Source: Shewanella woodyi ATCC 51908
GTDB lineage: Bacteria > Pseudomonadota > Gammaproteobacteria > Enterobacterales > Shewanellaceae
DNA length: 64,000 nucleotides
Direction of reading: 5' to 3'
Assembly (NCBI RefSeq): GCF_000019525.1
Contig: NC_010506.1
Span: 3,286,001 to 3,350,000 of the forward strand
Made by a program: the position numbers and the translations under genes. Under the pieces are notes generated by a model. The model had not been told where the DNA came from. It did not search any database and saw nothing but the letters and a program-made list of their open reading frames with translations. Within the stretch, counting starts at the first letter, position 1; each line of letters starts with the position of its first letter. Positions 52,218 through 60,525 of this stretch are shown here, in pieces.

Positions 52218-54170
52218 ATGAGCACGCAGTCTCTCTACAAAGTTTCAAGCGAAATCGCTGAAAACGCACATGTAAATGAAGAACAGTATAAAAAGATGTA
52301 CCAAGAGTCGATTGTGAATCCTGAAGGTTTCTGGAGAGAGCACGGTCAACGTATTGATTGGATTAAGCCATATACCAAGATTAAAAAGACCTCGTTCGAC
52401 GATCATAATCTGTCGATTAACTGGTTTTATGACGGCACGTTAAACGCGTCAGCCAACTGCTTAGATCGCCACCTTGAAAAAAGTGCTGATAAAGTCGCTA
52501 TCATCTGGGAAGGCGATGATGCAAAAGATCAACGAACGATTACTTATGGTGAGCTTCACAAAGATGTTTGTAAGTTTGCCAACGCACTACGTAGCCAAGG
52601 CGTAAGACGTGGTGATGTTGTTACAGTTTATATGCCTATGGTTCCTGAAGCGGCCGTGGTGATGCTTGCCTGTGCTCGCATCGGTGCTGTCCACTCAGTG
52701 GTATTTGGTGGTTTCTCACCTGACTCTATCGCCTCACGCGTGATTGATGGAAAATCAAAAGTCGTTATTACAGCCGATGAAGGTGTGCGTGCTGGCCGTA
52801 TCATTCCTCTAAAAGCCAATATCGATGAAGCCTTATCTCATCCTGATGTTGATTGCGTCGAAAAAGTTATCGTTTATGAGCGCACTGGCGGCGATGTAAA
52901 CTGGGTAGAAGGTCGCGACATCAAGTGGAATGCGTTAATGGATACCGCCTCTGAGCACTGTGAAGCTGAGGAGATGGGCGCGGAAGATCCGCTTTTCCTA
53001 CTCTACACCTCTGGCTCAACAGGCAATCCAAAGGGCGTTTTGCATACTACCGGTGGCTACATGGTTTATGCAGCAATGACCCATGAATATGTCTTTGATT
53101 ACAAAGATGGTGAGGTTTACTGGTGTACCGCGGATGTCGGTTGGATCACTGGCCACTCCTATATGGTGTATGGTCCATTGGCAAATGGAGCAACAATCCT
53201 TATTCATGAAGGCGTACCTAATTACCCTACCCCATCTCGCCTTGGTGAAATGGTTGATCGCCACAAAGTGAACATTCTCTACACTGCACCAACATTAATT
53301 CGTGCCCTTATGGCGGAAGGCAAGGAGCAGTTTGCTGACTTTGACGGCAGTTCTCTGCGTATTATGGGTTCCGTTGGTGAGCCAATAAATCCAGAGGCAT
53401 GGCGCTGGTATAACGAAGTCATCGGCCATGAGCAGTGCCCTATTGTCGATACTTGGTGGCAAACAGAAACGGGCGGTATCTTAATTAGCCCACTCCCTGG
53501 TGCTACTGACACAAAACCTGGCTCAGCGACTCGTCCTTTCTTCGGCGTGCAACCTGCGCTTGTCGATAACATGGGTAACATCATCGAAGGCGCCACTGAA
53601 GGTAACTTGGTGATGCTTGATTCATGGCCTGGACAGATGAGAACCGTGTTTGGCGATCATGAGCGTTTTGCACTAACTTACTTCAAGACATTCCGCGGCA
53701 TGTACTTCACCGGTGATGGCGCAAGACGTGATGAAGATGGCTACTACTGGATCACGGGTCGTGTTGATGACGTCATTAACGTTTCAGGTCACAGACTTGG
53801 AACTGCTGAAGTTGAAAGCGCATTAGTATCTCATGAGAGCGTCGCTGAAGCGGCTGTGGTTGGCTATCCTCATGATATTAAGGGCCAAGGTATCTATGCC
53901 TATGTCACCTTAACCAAGGGAACGACAGAGACTGAGGAGTTACGTCAAGATCTCCGAAAGTGGGTACGTAAAGAGATTGGTGCTTTAGCAACGCCAGATC
54001 TTATCCAGTGGGCGGGTGGTCTACCAAAAACTCGCTCTGGAAAAATTATGCGCCGCTTCCTACGTAAGATAGCTGCCAATGAAGTGACTAACTTAGGCGA
54101 TTCATCGACACTGGCAGATCCTGCTGTTATCGATACACTAATTGAATCTCGCTTAAACCGTAGCGAGTAA
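52218..54170 (+). CDS. acs: Acetyl-CoA synthetase
   Basis: The AMP-forming enzyme of 650 residues activates acetate to acetyl-CoA. The ANL-family motif [15 protein letters not shown] is present, as is [11 protein letters not shown]. The acetylatable Lys is in [15 protein letters not shown]. It is divergent from crbS and probably a direct target of CrbR. A terminator at 54203 closes the unit. Confidence 0.97.
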   Translation: MSTQSLYKVSSEIAENAHVNEEQYKKMYQESIVNPEGFWREHGQRIDWIKPYTKIKKTSFDDHNLSINWFYDGTLNASANCLDRHLEKSADKVAIIWEGDDAKDQRTITYGELHKDVCKFANALRSQGVRRGDVVTVYMPMVPEAAVVMLACARIGAVHSVVFGGFSPDSIASRVIDGKSKVVITADEGVRAGRIIPLKANIDEALSHPDVDCVEKVIVYERTGGDVNWVEGRDIKWNALMDTASEHCEAEEMGAEDPLFLLYTSGSTGNPKGVLHTTGGYMVYAAMTHEYVFDYKDGEVYWCTADVGWITGHSYMVYGPLANGATILIHEGVPNYPTPSRLGEMVDRHKVNILYTAPTLIRALMAEGKEQFADFDGSSLRIMGSVGEPINPEAWRWYNEVIGHEQCPIVDTWWQTETGGILISPLPGATDTKPGSATRPFFGVQPALVDNMGNIIEGATEGNLVMLDSWPGQMRTVFGDHERFALTYFKTFRGMYFTGDGARRDEDGYYWITGRVDDVINVSGHRLGTAEVESALVSHESVAEAAVVGYPHDIKGQGIYAYVTLTKGTTETEELRQDLRKWVRKEIGALATPDLIQWAGGLPKTRSGKIMRRFLRKIAANEVTNLGDSSTLADPAVIDTLIESRLNRSE

Positions 54171-54202
54171 TTAACACGTACAAACTGCTTAAGACTCTCC
54201 CT

Positions 54203-54229
54203 AGCCCCTCTAACGAGGGGCTTTTTTTT
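54203..54229 (+). terminator. acs terminator
   Basis: AGCCCCTC-TAAC-GAGGGGCT followed by T8. Confidence 0.92.
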
Positions 54230-54291
54230 CTTCACCAAGTTCCCCTCACTTGTTATTCTTCATTTTAAAACACTAACGTGATTAAATTTTT

Positions 54292-56034
54292 GTGCAATTA
54301 AGAGACTACCAACAGCAAGCTGTAGATGCCGCAGTAAAACATTTCAGATCCAGTAGTGACTCCGCGGTACTGGTGCTTCCTACGGGAGCAGGTAAAAGTA
54401 TTGTCATTGCCGAACTTGCCCGAATCGCCAACGGCCGCGTGCTGGTACTCACCCATGTAAAAGAGTTAGTTGCTCAAAATGCTGAGAAAGTCGGGATATT
54501 GACCACAGCAGCAAGTATCTACTCCGCAGGACTTAAACAAAAATCAACCAAAAACAAAACAGTGGTAGCAAGTATTCAATCAGCTGTTAGAGCACCAGAG
54601 CAGTTTAATGAGCCTTTCTCTTTAGTGATCATCGATGAGTGCCACAGGGTCACTTCTGAGGAAACAAGCCAATATCAGAAGCTATTAAGCCATCTTAAAC
54701 AAAAGAATTCCAAAATAAAGCTACTCGGGCTCACTGCAACACCCTACCGTTTAGATCTTGGCTGGATCTATCACCAGCACTACCACGGCAAGATGGGCAA
54801 TCCAGATAAACCTGTATTTCAGCAGTGTATATTTGAGCTCCCTATGCGGCCCCTAATTAAACGTGGTTATCTAAGCGTCCCTAAGATGTTTGATGGACTC
54901 TCTGTTCAATATGACTTTAGTGCGTTACAGCAATCTGTAAACGGTGATTATCAAGAGAAAGAGGTTAATGATCTACTTAGTCATTGCGGACGCGCAACCA
55001 CAGCGATTATTAAGCAACTTATTGAGATAGGCTCAGGTAGACAAGGGGTCATCATCTTCGCAGCCACAGTGCGCCATGCTGAAGAGATTATGAAGCGATT
55101 ATGTGATGAGAAGGCTGCACTTATCACCGCAAAGACCAGTACAGAAGATAGAGATAACATCATCACCTCATTTAAGGCTCGTGAGATCAAATATCTGGTA
55201 AATGTTGCCGTACTCACCACAGGCTTCGATGCTCCTCACGTGGATCTGATCGCCATCTTAAGGCCCACAGCATCAGTGAGCCTATTTCAGCAGATGGTGG
55301 GCCGAGGACTTAGGATCTGTGAAGGTAAAGATGAGTGCCTAGTCATCGACTATGCCGCCAATGGTTACGATCTTTACTTCCCTGAAGTCGGTCAACATAA
55401 ACCCAATAGCAAGAGTGTCCCAGTTCAGGTGCACTGCCCTGTATGTAATTTTGCCAATATATTCTGGGGATTAGTAGATAATGATGGTGATATCATCGAA
55501 CACTTTGGTCGGCGATGCCAAGCATTGATTCAGCGAGATGGAGATAAAGCCCAGTGTGACTTTCGTTTCCGTTCTAAATCTTGCCCTAATTGTGGTGAAG
55601 AAAATGATATTGCGGCCAAAATTTGTCATCACTGCGACTCAATGTTAATTGACCCCGACAAACGACTTAAAGAGGTATTACAGCAGAAACATCACCACCT
55701 GTTTAAATGCCAAACAATGCTCTTTGTGAAAGATGGCGAGCGACTAAAGGTTCAATATATTGATCAAGATGGTAATGACTATTGTCGTTACTTCAACTTT
55801 AAAACAGAGGGCCAACGACGAGCCTTCTATGCGGTATTTGTCATATCTCACACTCGAACTCCGGGATTAAAGCATCAACAATACAAAAGTGCAGAGCAAG
55901 TTATTCAAGCCAGAGACAAGTTTAGAATGCCAGATCTTCTGTTATTAAAGAAAGACAAAAAAGGTTGGGATTTAGTTGAAACCTTTTTTGATTACCGTGG
56001 GCGTTATCAAACTGAGAATAAGTTTATTCAATAG
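54292..56034 (+). CDS. radD: RadD (YejH) superfamily 2 helicase
   Basis: A 580-residue helicase-like DNA repair ATPase. Motifs: Walker A LPTGAGKS, DECH box (VIIDECHRV), motif III LTATPYRL, and motif VI QQMVGRGLRICEG. A C-terminal zinc region follows (CPVCNFAN, CPNCGEEND, CHHCDS). It aligns along its whole length with E. coli RadD, which acts with RecA in repair. The start is GTG 54292 (MQLRDYQQQAVDA) with no clear Shine-Dalgarno. Confidence 0.94.
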   Translation: MQLRDYQQQAVDAAVKHFRSSSDSAVLVLPTGAGKSIVIAELARIANGRVLVLTHVKELVAQNAEKVGILTTAASIYSAGLKQKSTKNKTVVASIQSAVRAPEQFNEPFSLVIIDECHRVTSEETSQYQKLLSHLKQKNSKIKLLGLTATPYRLDLGWIYHQHYHGKMGNPDKPVFQQCIFELPMRPLIKRGYLSVPKMFDGLSVQYDFSALQQSVNGDYQEKEVNDLLSHCGRATTAIIKQLIEIGSGRQGVIIFAATVRHAEEIMKRLCDEKAALITAKTSTEDRDNIITSFKAREIKYLVNVAVLTTGFDAPHVDLIAILRPTASVSLFQQMVGRGLRICEGKDECLVIDYAANGYDLYFPEVGQHKPNSKSVPVQVHCPVCNFANIFWGLVDNDGDIIEHFGRRCQALIQRDGDKAQCDFRFRSKSCPNCGEENDIAAKICHHCDSMLIDPDKRLKEVLQQKHHHLFKCQTMLFVKDGERLKVQYIDQDGNDYCRYFNFKTEGQRRAFYAVFVISHTRTPGLKHQQYKSAEQVIQARDKFRMPDLLLLKKDKKGWDLVETFFDYRGRYQTENKFIQ

Positions 56035-56096
56035 GGAATATGCAAGCTTAATACTCTTATGGTATAAAGTATCGAATCAATTTTTCAGGAGTCACT

Positions 56097-56366
56097 ATGT
56101 TTGTTGTAATTTTTGGCCGTCCAGGCTGTCCGTACTGTGTTAGAGCTGTTCAACTGTCAGAGCAACTTACCGAAGCCCGCAGTGACTTTAAATTTAAATA
56201 TGTTGATATTCATGCAGAGGGGATCTCAAAGGCCGACTTAGAGAAGACTGTAGGTAAGCCTGTTGAAACCGTACCTCAAATTTTTGTTGATAAAGAACAT
56301 GTTGGTGGATGTACTGAGTTTGAACAGTACGTCAGAGATAATCAGTTATTAGCGACAGCAGTTTAA
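56097..56366 (+). CDS. grxA: Glutaredoxin 1
   Basis: An 89-residue glutaredoxin with CPYC active site (GRPGCPYCVRA) and the GrxA-specific GKPVETVPQIFVD and GGCTEF. It reduces ribonucleotide reductase and protein mixed disulfides with glutathione. It has a strong AGGAG upstream and is followed by an unusually long terminator stem. Confidence 0.96.
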   Translation: MFVVIFGRPGCPYCVRAVQLSEQLTEARSDFKFKYVDIHAEGISKADLEKTVGKPVETVPQIFVDKEHVGGCTEFEQYVRDNQLLATAV

Positions 56367-56386
56367 TTATACTGTTAATCTGCAAA

Positions 56387-56424
56387 GCAATAAAAAAGGA
56401 GGCTAACGCCTCCTTTTTTATTGC
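56387..56424. terminator. grxA / porin bidirectional terminator
   Basis: A 17-bp perfect stem: GCAATAAAAAAGGAGGC pairs with GCCTCCTTTTTTATTGC around TAAC. Confidence 0.93.
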
Positions 56425-56458
56425 TTCAGCTCACTCAAAGCATTGAGCGAACTAACAT

Positions 56459-57598
56459 TTAAAGTACATATTTCACTGAGAAAATCACTCTATTTAGCTC
56501 ACCTTTATCACCACTCTCTTTGGTGTTTTCGGCATACATATACTCAACACCCACAGTCATCGGCTTAATTGGTGAGTAGAGTAAGTTCACATACCCAGAG
56601 TAGGACTCCTTGTTTACGCCAAGCCCTGTTAGTGATTCAGTGTTATCAGCTTTAAAACCTGAAAGAGTAAAGCTTGAGCGCCACTTATCATTCCACCAGT
56701 GACGGTAAGATGCAAAACCGCCATATGAACTAATGGTTTCAATATCACCATTGTTATCAATCACACCTGCATTGGCATAGTTAAGAGCCATATAGCGACC
56801 CATACCGTCACCCACAGTTGCTGAGACTTTAAAATCATCATCACCTACGGGGACTACACCAGTAAAGCTGACACCGTAACCTAAGGTTTGTGCATCCAAG
56901 CCATCTTTCTCTATATTAAGCTGCCTAGCTAAACCTGCAACGGTAAACTTAGCACCGCCCTCAGTTTTGAAGTTGTAGCGTGCCACGAAGTCAGGCACCA
57001 TTCCGCTACCGCTAGTGATCCTTCCACCACCGCCATTTGGCGTTAAAGTAGTTTCAGGGTTCTCAACTGCAAACTGGAATCCGCCATTGGTGTATCTCAC
57101 CATGCTTTGACGAACGAATGGTGTTCCCTCAGCTGCACCAACAAAATCTAAATTTTCAGGTAGTGCACCAGGGTTTTGAAAAGTTGTCCAAGTTTGACCT
57201 ACCGTCCAGTTGTCAAAACTCACAATTGCATGTCGAATACGCGGTGAGTAACTATTTGAAACACGTTCATTACCGTCAGCATGTGTCATGAAATCAAGCT
57301 CAATAAAACCACTTAACTTATGGCCACCTAAATCTGTTGAAGTTTTAAAATTAAATCGAGATTCACGTGCTTGAAAGTCAACGACCTGCTCACCGTTTCC
57401 CTCTACACCGTATATGGTGCCAGGTACATAAAACTGTCTGGATAAACTTCCTGAATCAGGTGCCCCGTTACTATAATCACTAAACATGACATCAGCTTTT
57501 ACATAACCGCCAAATTTAAACTCTGTATCACCAGCAGCGGCAGAACTTGCAGCCAACATCGTCGCCATTGCTATAAGGCTTAACTTTGCTTGTTTCAT
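56459..57598 (-). CDS. DcaP-like outer-membrane porin
   Basis: A 379-residue exported barrel protein. It has a clear signal peptide (LAASSAAA-GD), then alternating beta strands to a C-terminal aromatic-rich strand (RVIFSVKYVL) typical of porins. FKFGGYVKADVMFSDYS and DFQARESRFNFKTST resemble DcaP-family trimeric channels, which take up organic acids. The substrate is unknown. It is divergent from a possible 19-codon ORF at 57653. Confidence 0.82.
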   Translation of the reverse strand: MKQAKLSLIAMATMLAASSAAAGDTEFKFGGYVKADVMFSDYSNGAPDSGSLSRQFYVPGTIYGVEGNGEQVVDFQARESRFNFKTSTDLGGHKLSGFIELDFMTHADGNERVSNSYSPRIRHAIVSFDNWTVGQTWTTFQNPGALPENLDFVGAAEGTPFVRQSMVRYTNGGFQFAVENPETTLTPNGGGGRITSGSGMVPDFVARYNFKTEGGAKFTVAGLARQLNIEKDGLDAQTLGYGVSFTGVVPVGDDDFKVSATVGDGMGRYMALNYANAGVIDNNGDIETISSYGGFASYRHWWNDKWRSSFTLSGFKADNTESLTGLGVNKESYSGYVNLLYSPIKPMTVGVEYMYAENTKESGDKGELNRVIFSVKYVL

Positions 57599-57890
57599 CT
57601 CACTCTCCCGAATATTTATTTTTATATCACCATTAAATATGAAGGAGTTAACATGCGAACAACATTAGCAATACGTCTATCAGACAAAAGTATAACAGTG
57701 GTAACTAATTAAAAAGGGAGGCTTTAGTAAAGCATTAGGCTAGCTCATATTTTGAGCCGCTGCGAATACACTTGAGAATAGAAAAGTATGAGATTTAAGA
57801 GTAACAAACTATCATCCTAATTGATGAGTGGAGTTTGAATTCATGAGCTTATTGAAATAATAATAGAGGGGATATAAGACTAAAAAGAAG
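57599..57890. other. Intergenic region between porin and tRNA array
   Basis: About 292 bases. It contains a short ORF (57653-57712) with a strong ribosome site, and the T-rich 3' boundary of the tRNA array (on minus, just left of 57891). I see no other gene. Confidence 0.5.
57653..57712 (+). CDS. Possible 19-codon small ORF
   Basis: ATG at 57653 is preceded by AAGGAG with a 5-nt spacer, and runs 19 codons to TAA, encoding MRTTLAIRLSDKSITVVTN. It is divergent from the porin. The ribosome site is much better than chance, but there is no family match, so it may be a leader peptide, a small protein or coincidence. Confidence 0.3.
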   Translation: MRTTLAIRLSDKSITVVTN

Positions 57891-57990
57891 TGGTGAGTCG
57901 TGAAGGATTCGAACCTTCTACCAATGTGGTAGTTAAGAGTAAGCCAACTGCGCTTTTACAAAAAAGCATCGACTGAGCTATTAATGACTA
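57891..57990 (-). pseudogene. Degenerate tRNA-Lys unit 1 (distal, class I)
   Basis: The T-arm (GAAGGTTCGAATCCTTC) and CCA are intact. The anticodon arm is disrupted by inserts and the acceptor is only partly paired. A 16-nt hairpin GCTTTT-TTGT-AAAAGC is inserted in the D-loop. A T-rich run follows its CCA, so transcription may end here. Confidence 0.8.
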
Positions 57991-58020
57991 CCTCCTTTAT
58001 CTTTTATCACTTAAAGGAAG

Positions 58021-58096
58021 TGGTGGGTCGTGAAGGATTCGAACCTTCGACCAATTGGTTAAAAGCCAACTGCTCTACCGACTGAGCTAACGACCC
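58021..58096 (-). tRNA. tRNA-Lys(UUU), unit 2
   Basis: 76 nt with full cloverleaf: acceptor GGGTCGT/ACGACCC, D-stem GCTC/GAGC, anticodon loop CTTTTAA, T-loop TTCGAAT, CCA encoded. Confidence 0.97.
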
Positions 58097-58138
58097 ATCT
58101 GGTATTGCTTCTACTTCTTTAACCACTAATAGATAAAG

Positions 58139-58214
58139 TGGTGGGTCGTGAAGGATTCGAACCTTCGACCAATTGGTTAAAAGCCAACTGCTCTACCGAC
58201 TGAGCTAACGACCC
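58139..58214 (-). tRNA. tRNA-Lys(UUU), unit 3
   Basis: Sequence identical to unit 2. CCA encoded. Confidence 0.97.
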
Positions 58215-58257
58215 ATCGAGTATTACTTTCTACTTGTTTAGCCACTAATAGATAAAG

Positions 58258-58347
58258 TGGTGGTTCGTGAAGGTTCTAACCATTCGACTGATTGGTTATA
58301 AGCCAACTGCCCTATCCTTCATAAAGAATCGACTGAGCTAACGACCC
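58258..58347 (-). pseudogene. Degenerate tRNA-Lys unit 4 (class II, anticodon UAU)
   Basis: 90 nt. Hairpin ATTCTT-TATG-AAGGAT is inserted in the D-loop, the D-loop GG is lost, and the T-loop is changed from TTCGAAT to GTTAGAA. There is one acceptor mismatch. The anticodon loop is CTTATAA, giving UAU instead of UUU. Confidence 0.85.
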
Positions 58348-58389
58348 ATCTAGTATTACTTTCTACTTGTTTAACCACTGGCAGAAAAG

Positions 58390-58465
58390 TGGTGGGTCGT
58401 GAAGGATTCGAACCTTCGACCAATTGGTTAAAAGCCAACTGCTCTACCGACTGAGCTAACGACCC
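58390..58465 (-). tRNA. tRNA-Lys(UUU), unit 5
   Basis: Identical to unit 2. The spacer on its 3' side carries the CCACTGGCAGAAAAGTGG variant hairpin. Confidence 0.97.
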
Positions 58466-58508
58466 ATCGAGTGTTACTTCCTACTTGTTTAACCACTAAT
58501 AGATAAAG

Positions 58509-58598
58509 TGGTGGTTCGTTAAGGTTCTAACCATTCGACTGATTGGTTAAAAGCCAACTGCCCTATCCTTCATAAAGAATCGACTGAGCTAACGACCC
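58509..58598 (-). pseudogene. Degenerate tRNA-Lys unit 6 (class II)
   Basis: 90 nt, same D-loop hairpin and altered T-loop as unit 4, anticodon UUU. It has one extra base change in the acceptor region (plus-strand TTCGTTAAGG). Confidence 0.85.
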
Positions 58599-58641
58599 AT
58601 CTAGTATTGCTTTCTACTTCTTTAACCACTAATAGATAAAG

Positions 58642-58717
58642 TGGTGGGTCGTGAAGGATTCGAACCTTCGACCAATTGGTTAAAAGCCAACTGCTCTACC
58701 GACTGAGCTAACGACCC
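58642..58717 (-). tRNA. tRNA-Lys(UUU), unit 7
   Basis: Identical to unit 2. Confidence 0.97.
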
Positions 58718-58760
58718 ATCGAGTATTACTTTCTACTTGTTTAACCACTAATAGATAAAG

Positions 58761-58850
58761 TGGTGGTTCGTGAAGGTTCTAACCATTCGACTGATTGGTT
58801 AAAAGCCAACTGCCCTATCCTTCATAAAGAATCGACTGAGCTAACGACCC
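58761..58850 (-). pseudogene. Degenerate tRNA-Lys unit 8 (class II)
   Basis: 90 nt with D-loop hairpin insert and T-loop GTTAGAA, anticodon UUU. Same sequence as unit 10. Confidence 0.85.
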
Positions 58851-58891
58851 ATCAGGTATTGCTTCTACTTCTTTAACCACTGGCAGAAAAG

Positions 58892-58967
58892 TGGTGGGTC
58901 GTGAAGGATTCGAACCTTCGACCAATTGGTTAAAAGCCAACTGCTCTACCGACTGAGCTAACGACCC
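58892..58967 (-). tRNA. tRNA-Lys(UUU), unit 9
   Basis: Identical to unit 2. It is preceded on the plus strand by the GGCAGAAA-type spacer, as are units 5 and 13. Confidence 0.97.
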
Positions 58968-59010
58968 ATCGAGTATTACTTTCTACTTGTTTAGCCACTA
59001 ATAGATAAAG

Positions 59011-59100
59011 TGGTGGTTCGTGAAGGTTCTAACCATTCGACTGATTGGTTAAAAGCCAACTGCCCTATCCTTCATAAAGAATCGACTGAGCTAACGACCC
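59011..59100 (-). pseudogene. Degenerate tRNA-Lys unit 10 (class II)
   Basis: 90 nt, same as unit 8. D-stem and anticodon stem still pair, while D-loop and T-loop tertiary contacts are lost together. Confidence 0.85.
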
Positions 59101-59143
59101 ATCGAGTATAACTTTCTACTTGTTTAACCACTAATAGATAAAG

Positions 59144-59219
59144 TGGTGGGTCGTGAAGGATTCGAACCTTCGACCAATTGGTTAAAAGCCAACTGCTCTA
59201 CCGACTGAGCTAACGACCC
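59144..59219 (-). tRNA. tRNA-Lys(UUU), unit 11
   Basis: Identical to unit 2. Confidence 0.97.
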
Positions 59220-59262
59220 ATCGAGTATTACTTTCTACTTGTTTAGCCACTAATAGATAAAG

Positions 59263-59338
59263 TGGTGGGTCGTGAAGGATTCGAACCTTCGACCAATTGG
59301 TTAAAAGCCAACTGCTCTACCGACTGAGCTAACGACCC
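59263..59338 (-). tRNA. tRNA-Lys(UUU), unit 12
   Basis: Identical to unit 2. By the higher-order period a degenerate unit would be expected here, suggesting gene conversion or an older state. Confidence 0.97.
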
Positions 59339-59380
59339 ATCTAGTATTGCTTTCTACTTGTTTAACCACTGGCAGAAAAG

Positions 59381-59456
59381 TGGTGGGTCGTGAAGGATTC
59401 GAACCTTCGACCAATTGGTTAAAAGCCAACTGCTCTACCGACTGAGCTAACGACCC
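59381..59456 (-). tRNA. tRNA-Lys(UUU), unit 13
   Basis: Identical to unit 2, with the GGCAGAAA-type spacer on its 3' side. Confidence 0.97.
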
Positions 59457-59499
59457 ATCGAGTATTACTTTCTACTTGTTTAGCCACTAATAGATAAAG

Positions 59500-59575
59500 T
59501 GGTGGGTCGTGAAGGATTCGAACCTTCGACCAATTGGTTAAAAGCCAACTGCTCTACCGACTGAGCTAACGACCC
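59500..59575 (-). tRNA. tRNA-Lys(UUU), unit 14 (promoter-proximal)
   Basis: Identical to unit 2. It is the first unit transcribed, about 85 nt after the predicted -10. Confidence 0.97.
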
Positions 59576-59662
59576 ATCTTTGCTTCTAAAAGCAATGCTC
59601 TAGCATGTTTCCTAAGAAGCTTAGCTAGCGCCTCAAGCGACTGTGCCGCTCTGAGGGCGCCT

Positions 59663-59690
59663 ATAATACCTTTTTCATCTTCTCATGCAA
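59663..59690 (-). promoter_or_regulatory. Promoter of the tRNA-Lys array
   Basis: On the minus strand, TTGCAT (59690-59685), a 16-nt spacer and TATTAT (59668-59663) are followed by AGGCGCCC. The GC-rich discriminator is the mark of stringently controlled rRNA/tRNA promoters. Confidence 0.7.
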
Positions 59691-59761
59691 GTGCATTTTA
59701 TCTATTTCTTGCTGTTTGAATGAAAAACAGACTAGGAGTATGTTTTTCGTTTCAAATCAGA

Positions 59762-60493
59762 TTAAAGAGCATTCAACTGCTGCTGAGCAATCCTTGCAGC
59801 AGCACTATTAGCGTACTCTTTTAGCACTCTTTGATAATATGATTTCGCAGATGATGGAACTCCCGTCTTCTCAGCGATCATTCCTAGTTTAACTAAACTG
59901 TCTCCACGCTTATTAGACTCTTTGAAGCGATCCACTACTGTACTGAACGCTTCTTTAGCTGATGTAAACTCACCTTTATTATATAAAAGCTGGCCTAACC
60001 AATAGTTTGCATTAGCCGAATAAGTTGAATTTGGGTAATTCTTAGTAAACGCACTAAAAGCAGGAATCGCCTCATCATATCTTTTTTGTTTAAGAACTAG
60101 ATTAAGTGCTTGCTCATAGCTTGCTGTTTCACTCAAGGTCGATGAAGAGCCTGAACTCGAAACAGATGCAGAGGATGCTACCGGAGTTTGAACCAACTTC
60201 GTCGACAAATTCGCAATATCATCATAAAGCTGACGCTGGCGTTGCAACATCTGCTCTATCTGATAGTTTTGTTGCTCAGTTAAACCTCTAAGATCCAAAA
60301 CTTCTTGTTGTAAAGTGTCAAGGCGTTGCTGCGTCTGAAATTCAGATTGCTGCTTGGCTTTTAATATCCTTTCTAAACGTGCAACTCTCTCATCGGTTGA
60401 ACCACTACTAATATCTGCAACCGGGGCTGGTGCAGCAGTTGCTGCACCGATACTGAGAAGAATTGCCGCACTCAATACGGCATTTTTCATCAT
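59762..60493 (-). CDS. cpoB: CpoB (YbgF), Tol-Pal-associated periplasmic coordinator
   Basis: A periplasmic protein of about 243 residues that links peptidoglycan synthesis with Tol-Pal constriction. A signal peptide (ends GAATAAPA) is followed by a coiled coil with VARLERILKAKQQSEFQTQQ (about 38-95), a Ser/Thr-rich linker, and C-terminal TPR repeats (YEQALNLVLKQKRYDEAIPA, NANYWLGQLLYNKGEFTSAK). Start ATG 60493 is chosen with AGG nine bases upstream. ATG 60490 or TTG 60496 are possible. It is last in the tol-pal operon. Confidence 0.94.
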   Translation of the reverse strand: MMKNAVLSAAILLSIGAATAAPAPVADISSGSTDERVARLERILKAKQQSEFQTQQRLDTLQQEVLDLRGLTEQQNYQIEQMLQRQRQLYDDIANLSTKLVQTPVASSASVSSSGSSSTLSETASYEQALNLVLKQKRYDEAIPAFSAFTKNYPNSTYSANANYWLGQLLYNKGEFTSAKEAFSTVVDRFKESNKRGDSLVKLGMIAEKTGVPSSAKSYYQRVLKEYANSAAARIAQQQLNAL

Positions 60494-60525
60494 CAATCTT
60501 TACCTACACTCTTAACTTAAAATGA

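Larger units (their letters stand above)
57891..59575 (-). repeat. Tandem tRNA-Lys array of 14 units
   Basis: Fourteen tRNA-Lys-derived units run head to tail on the minus strand with spacers of about 40 bp. Nine are intact 76-nt tRNA-Lys(UUU) with encoded CCA. Four are 90-nt degenerate copies that alternate with intact ones, and one is a different degenerate copy at the distal end. Spacers start with a CCACT...AGTGG hairpin that includes the CCA. The array lies between cpoB and the porin gene, and a promoter precedes it at 59663. In E. coli, a lys/val tRNA cluster occupies the same place after ybgF. Confidence 0.93.

Noticed and set aside
58258..59100. Reading the 90-nt units as functional tRNA genes of another type
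   Set aside because: Loss of the D-loop GG and T-loop TTC and an acceptor mismatch make a normal L-shaped tRNA unlikely, so they are listed as degenerate.
57891..59575. Regularly spaced near-identical repeats that look like a CRISPR array
   Set aside because: The repeats fold as tRNA-Lys with encoded CCA, the spacers are themselves near-identical, and no cas genes are nearby.
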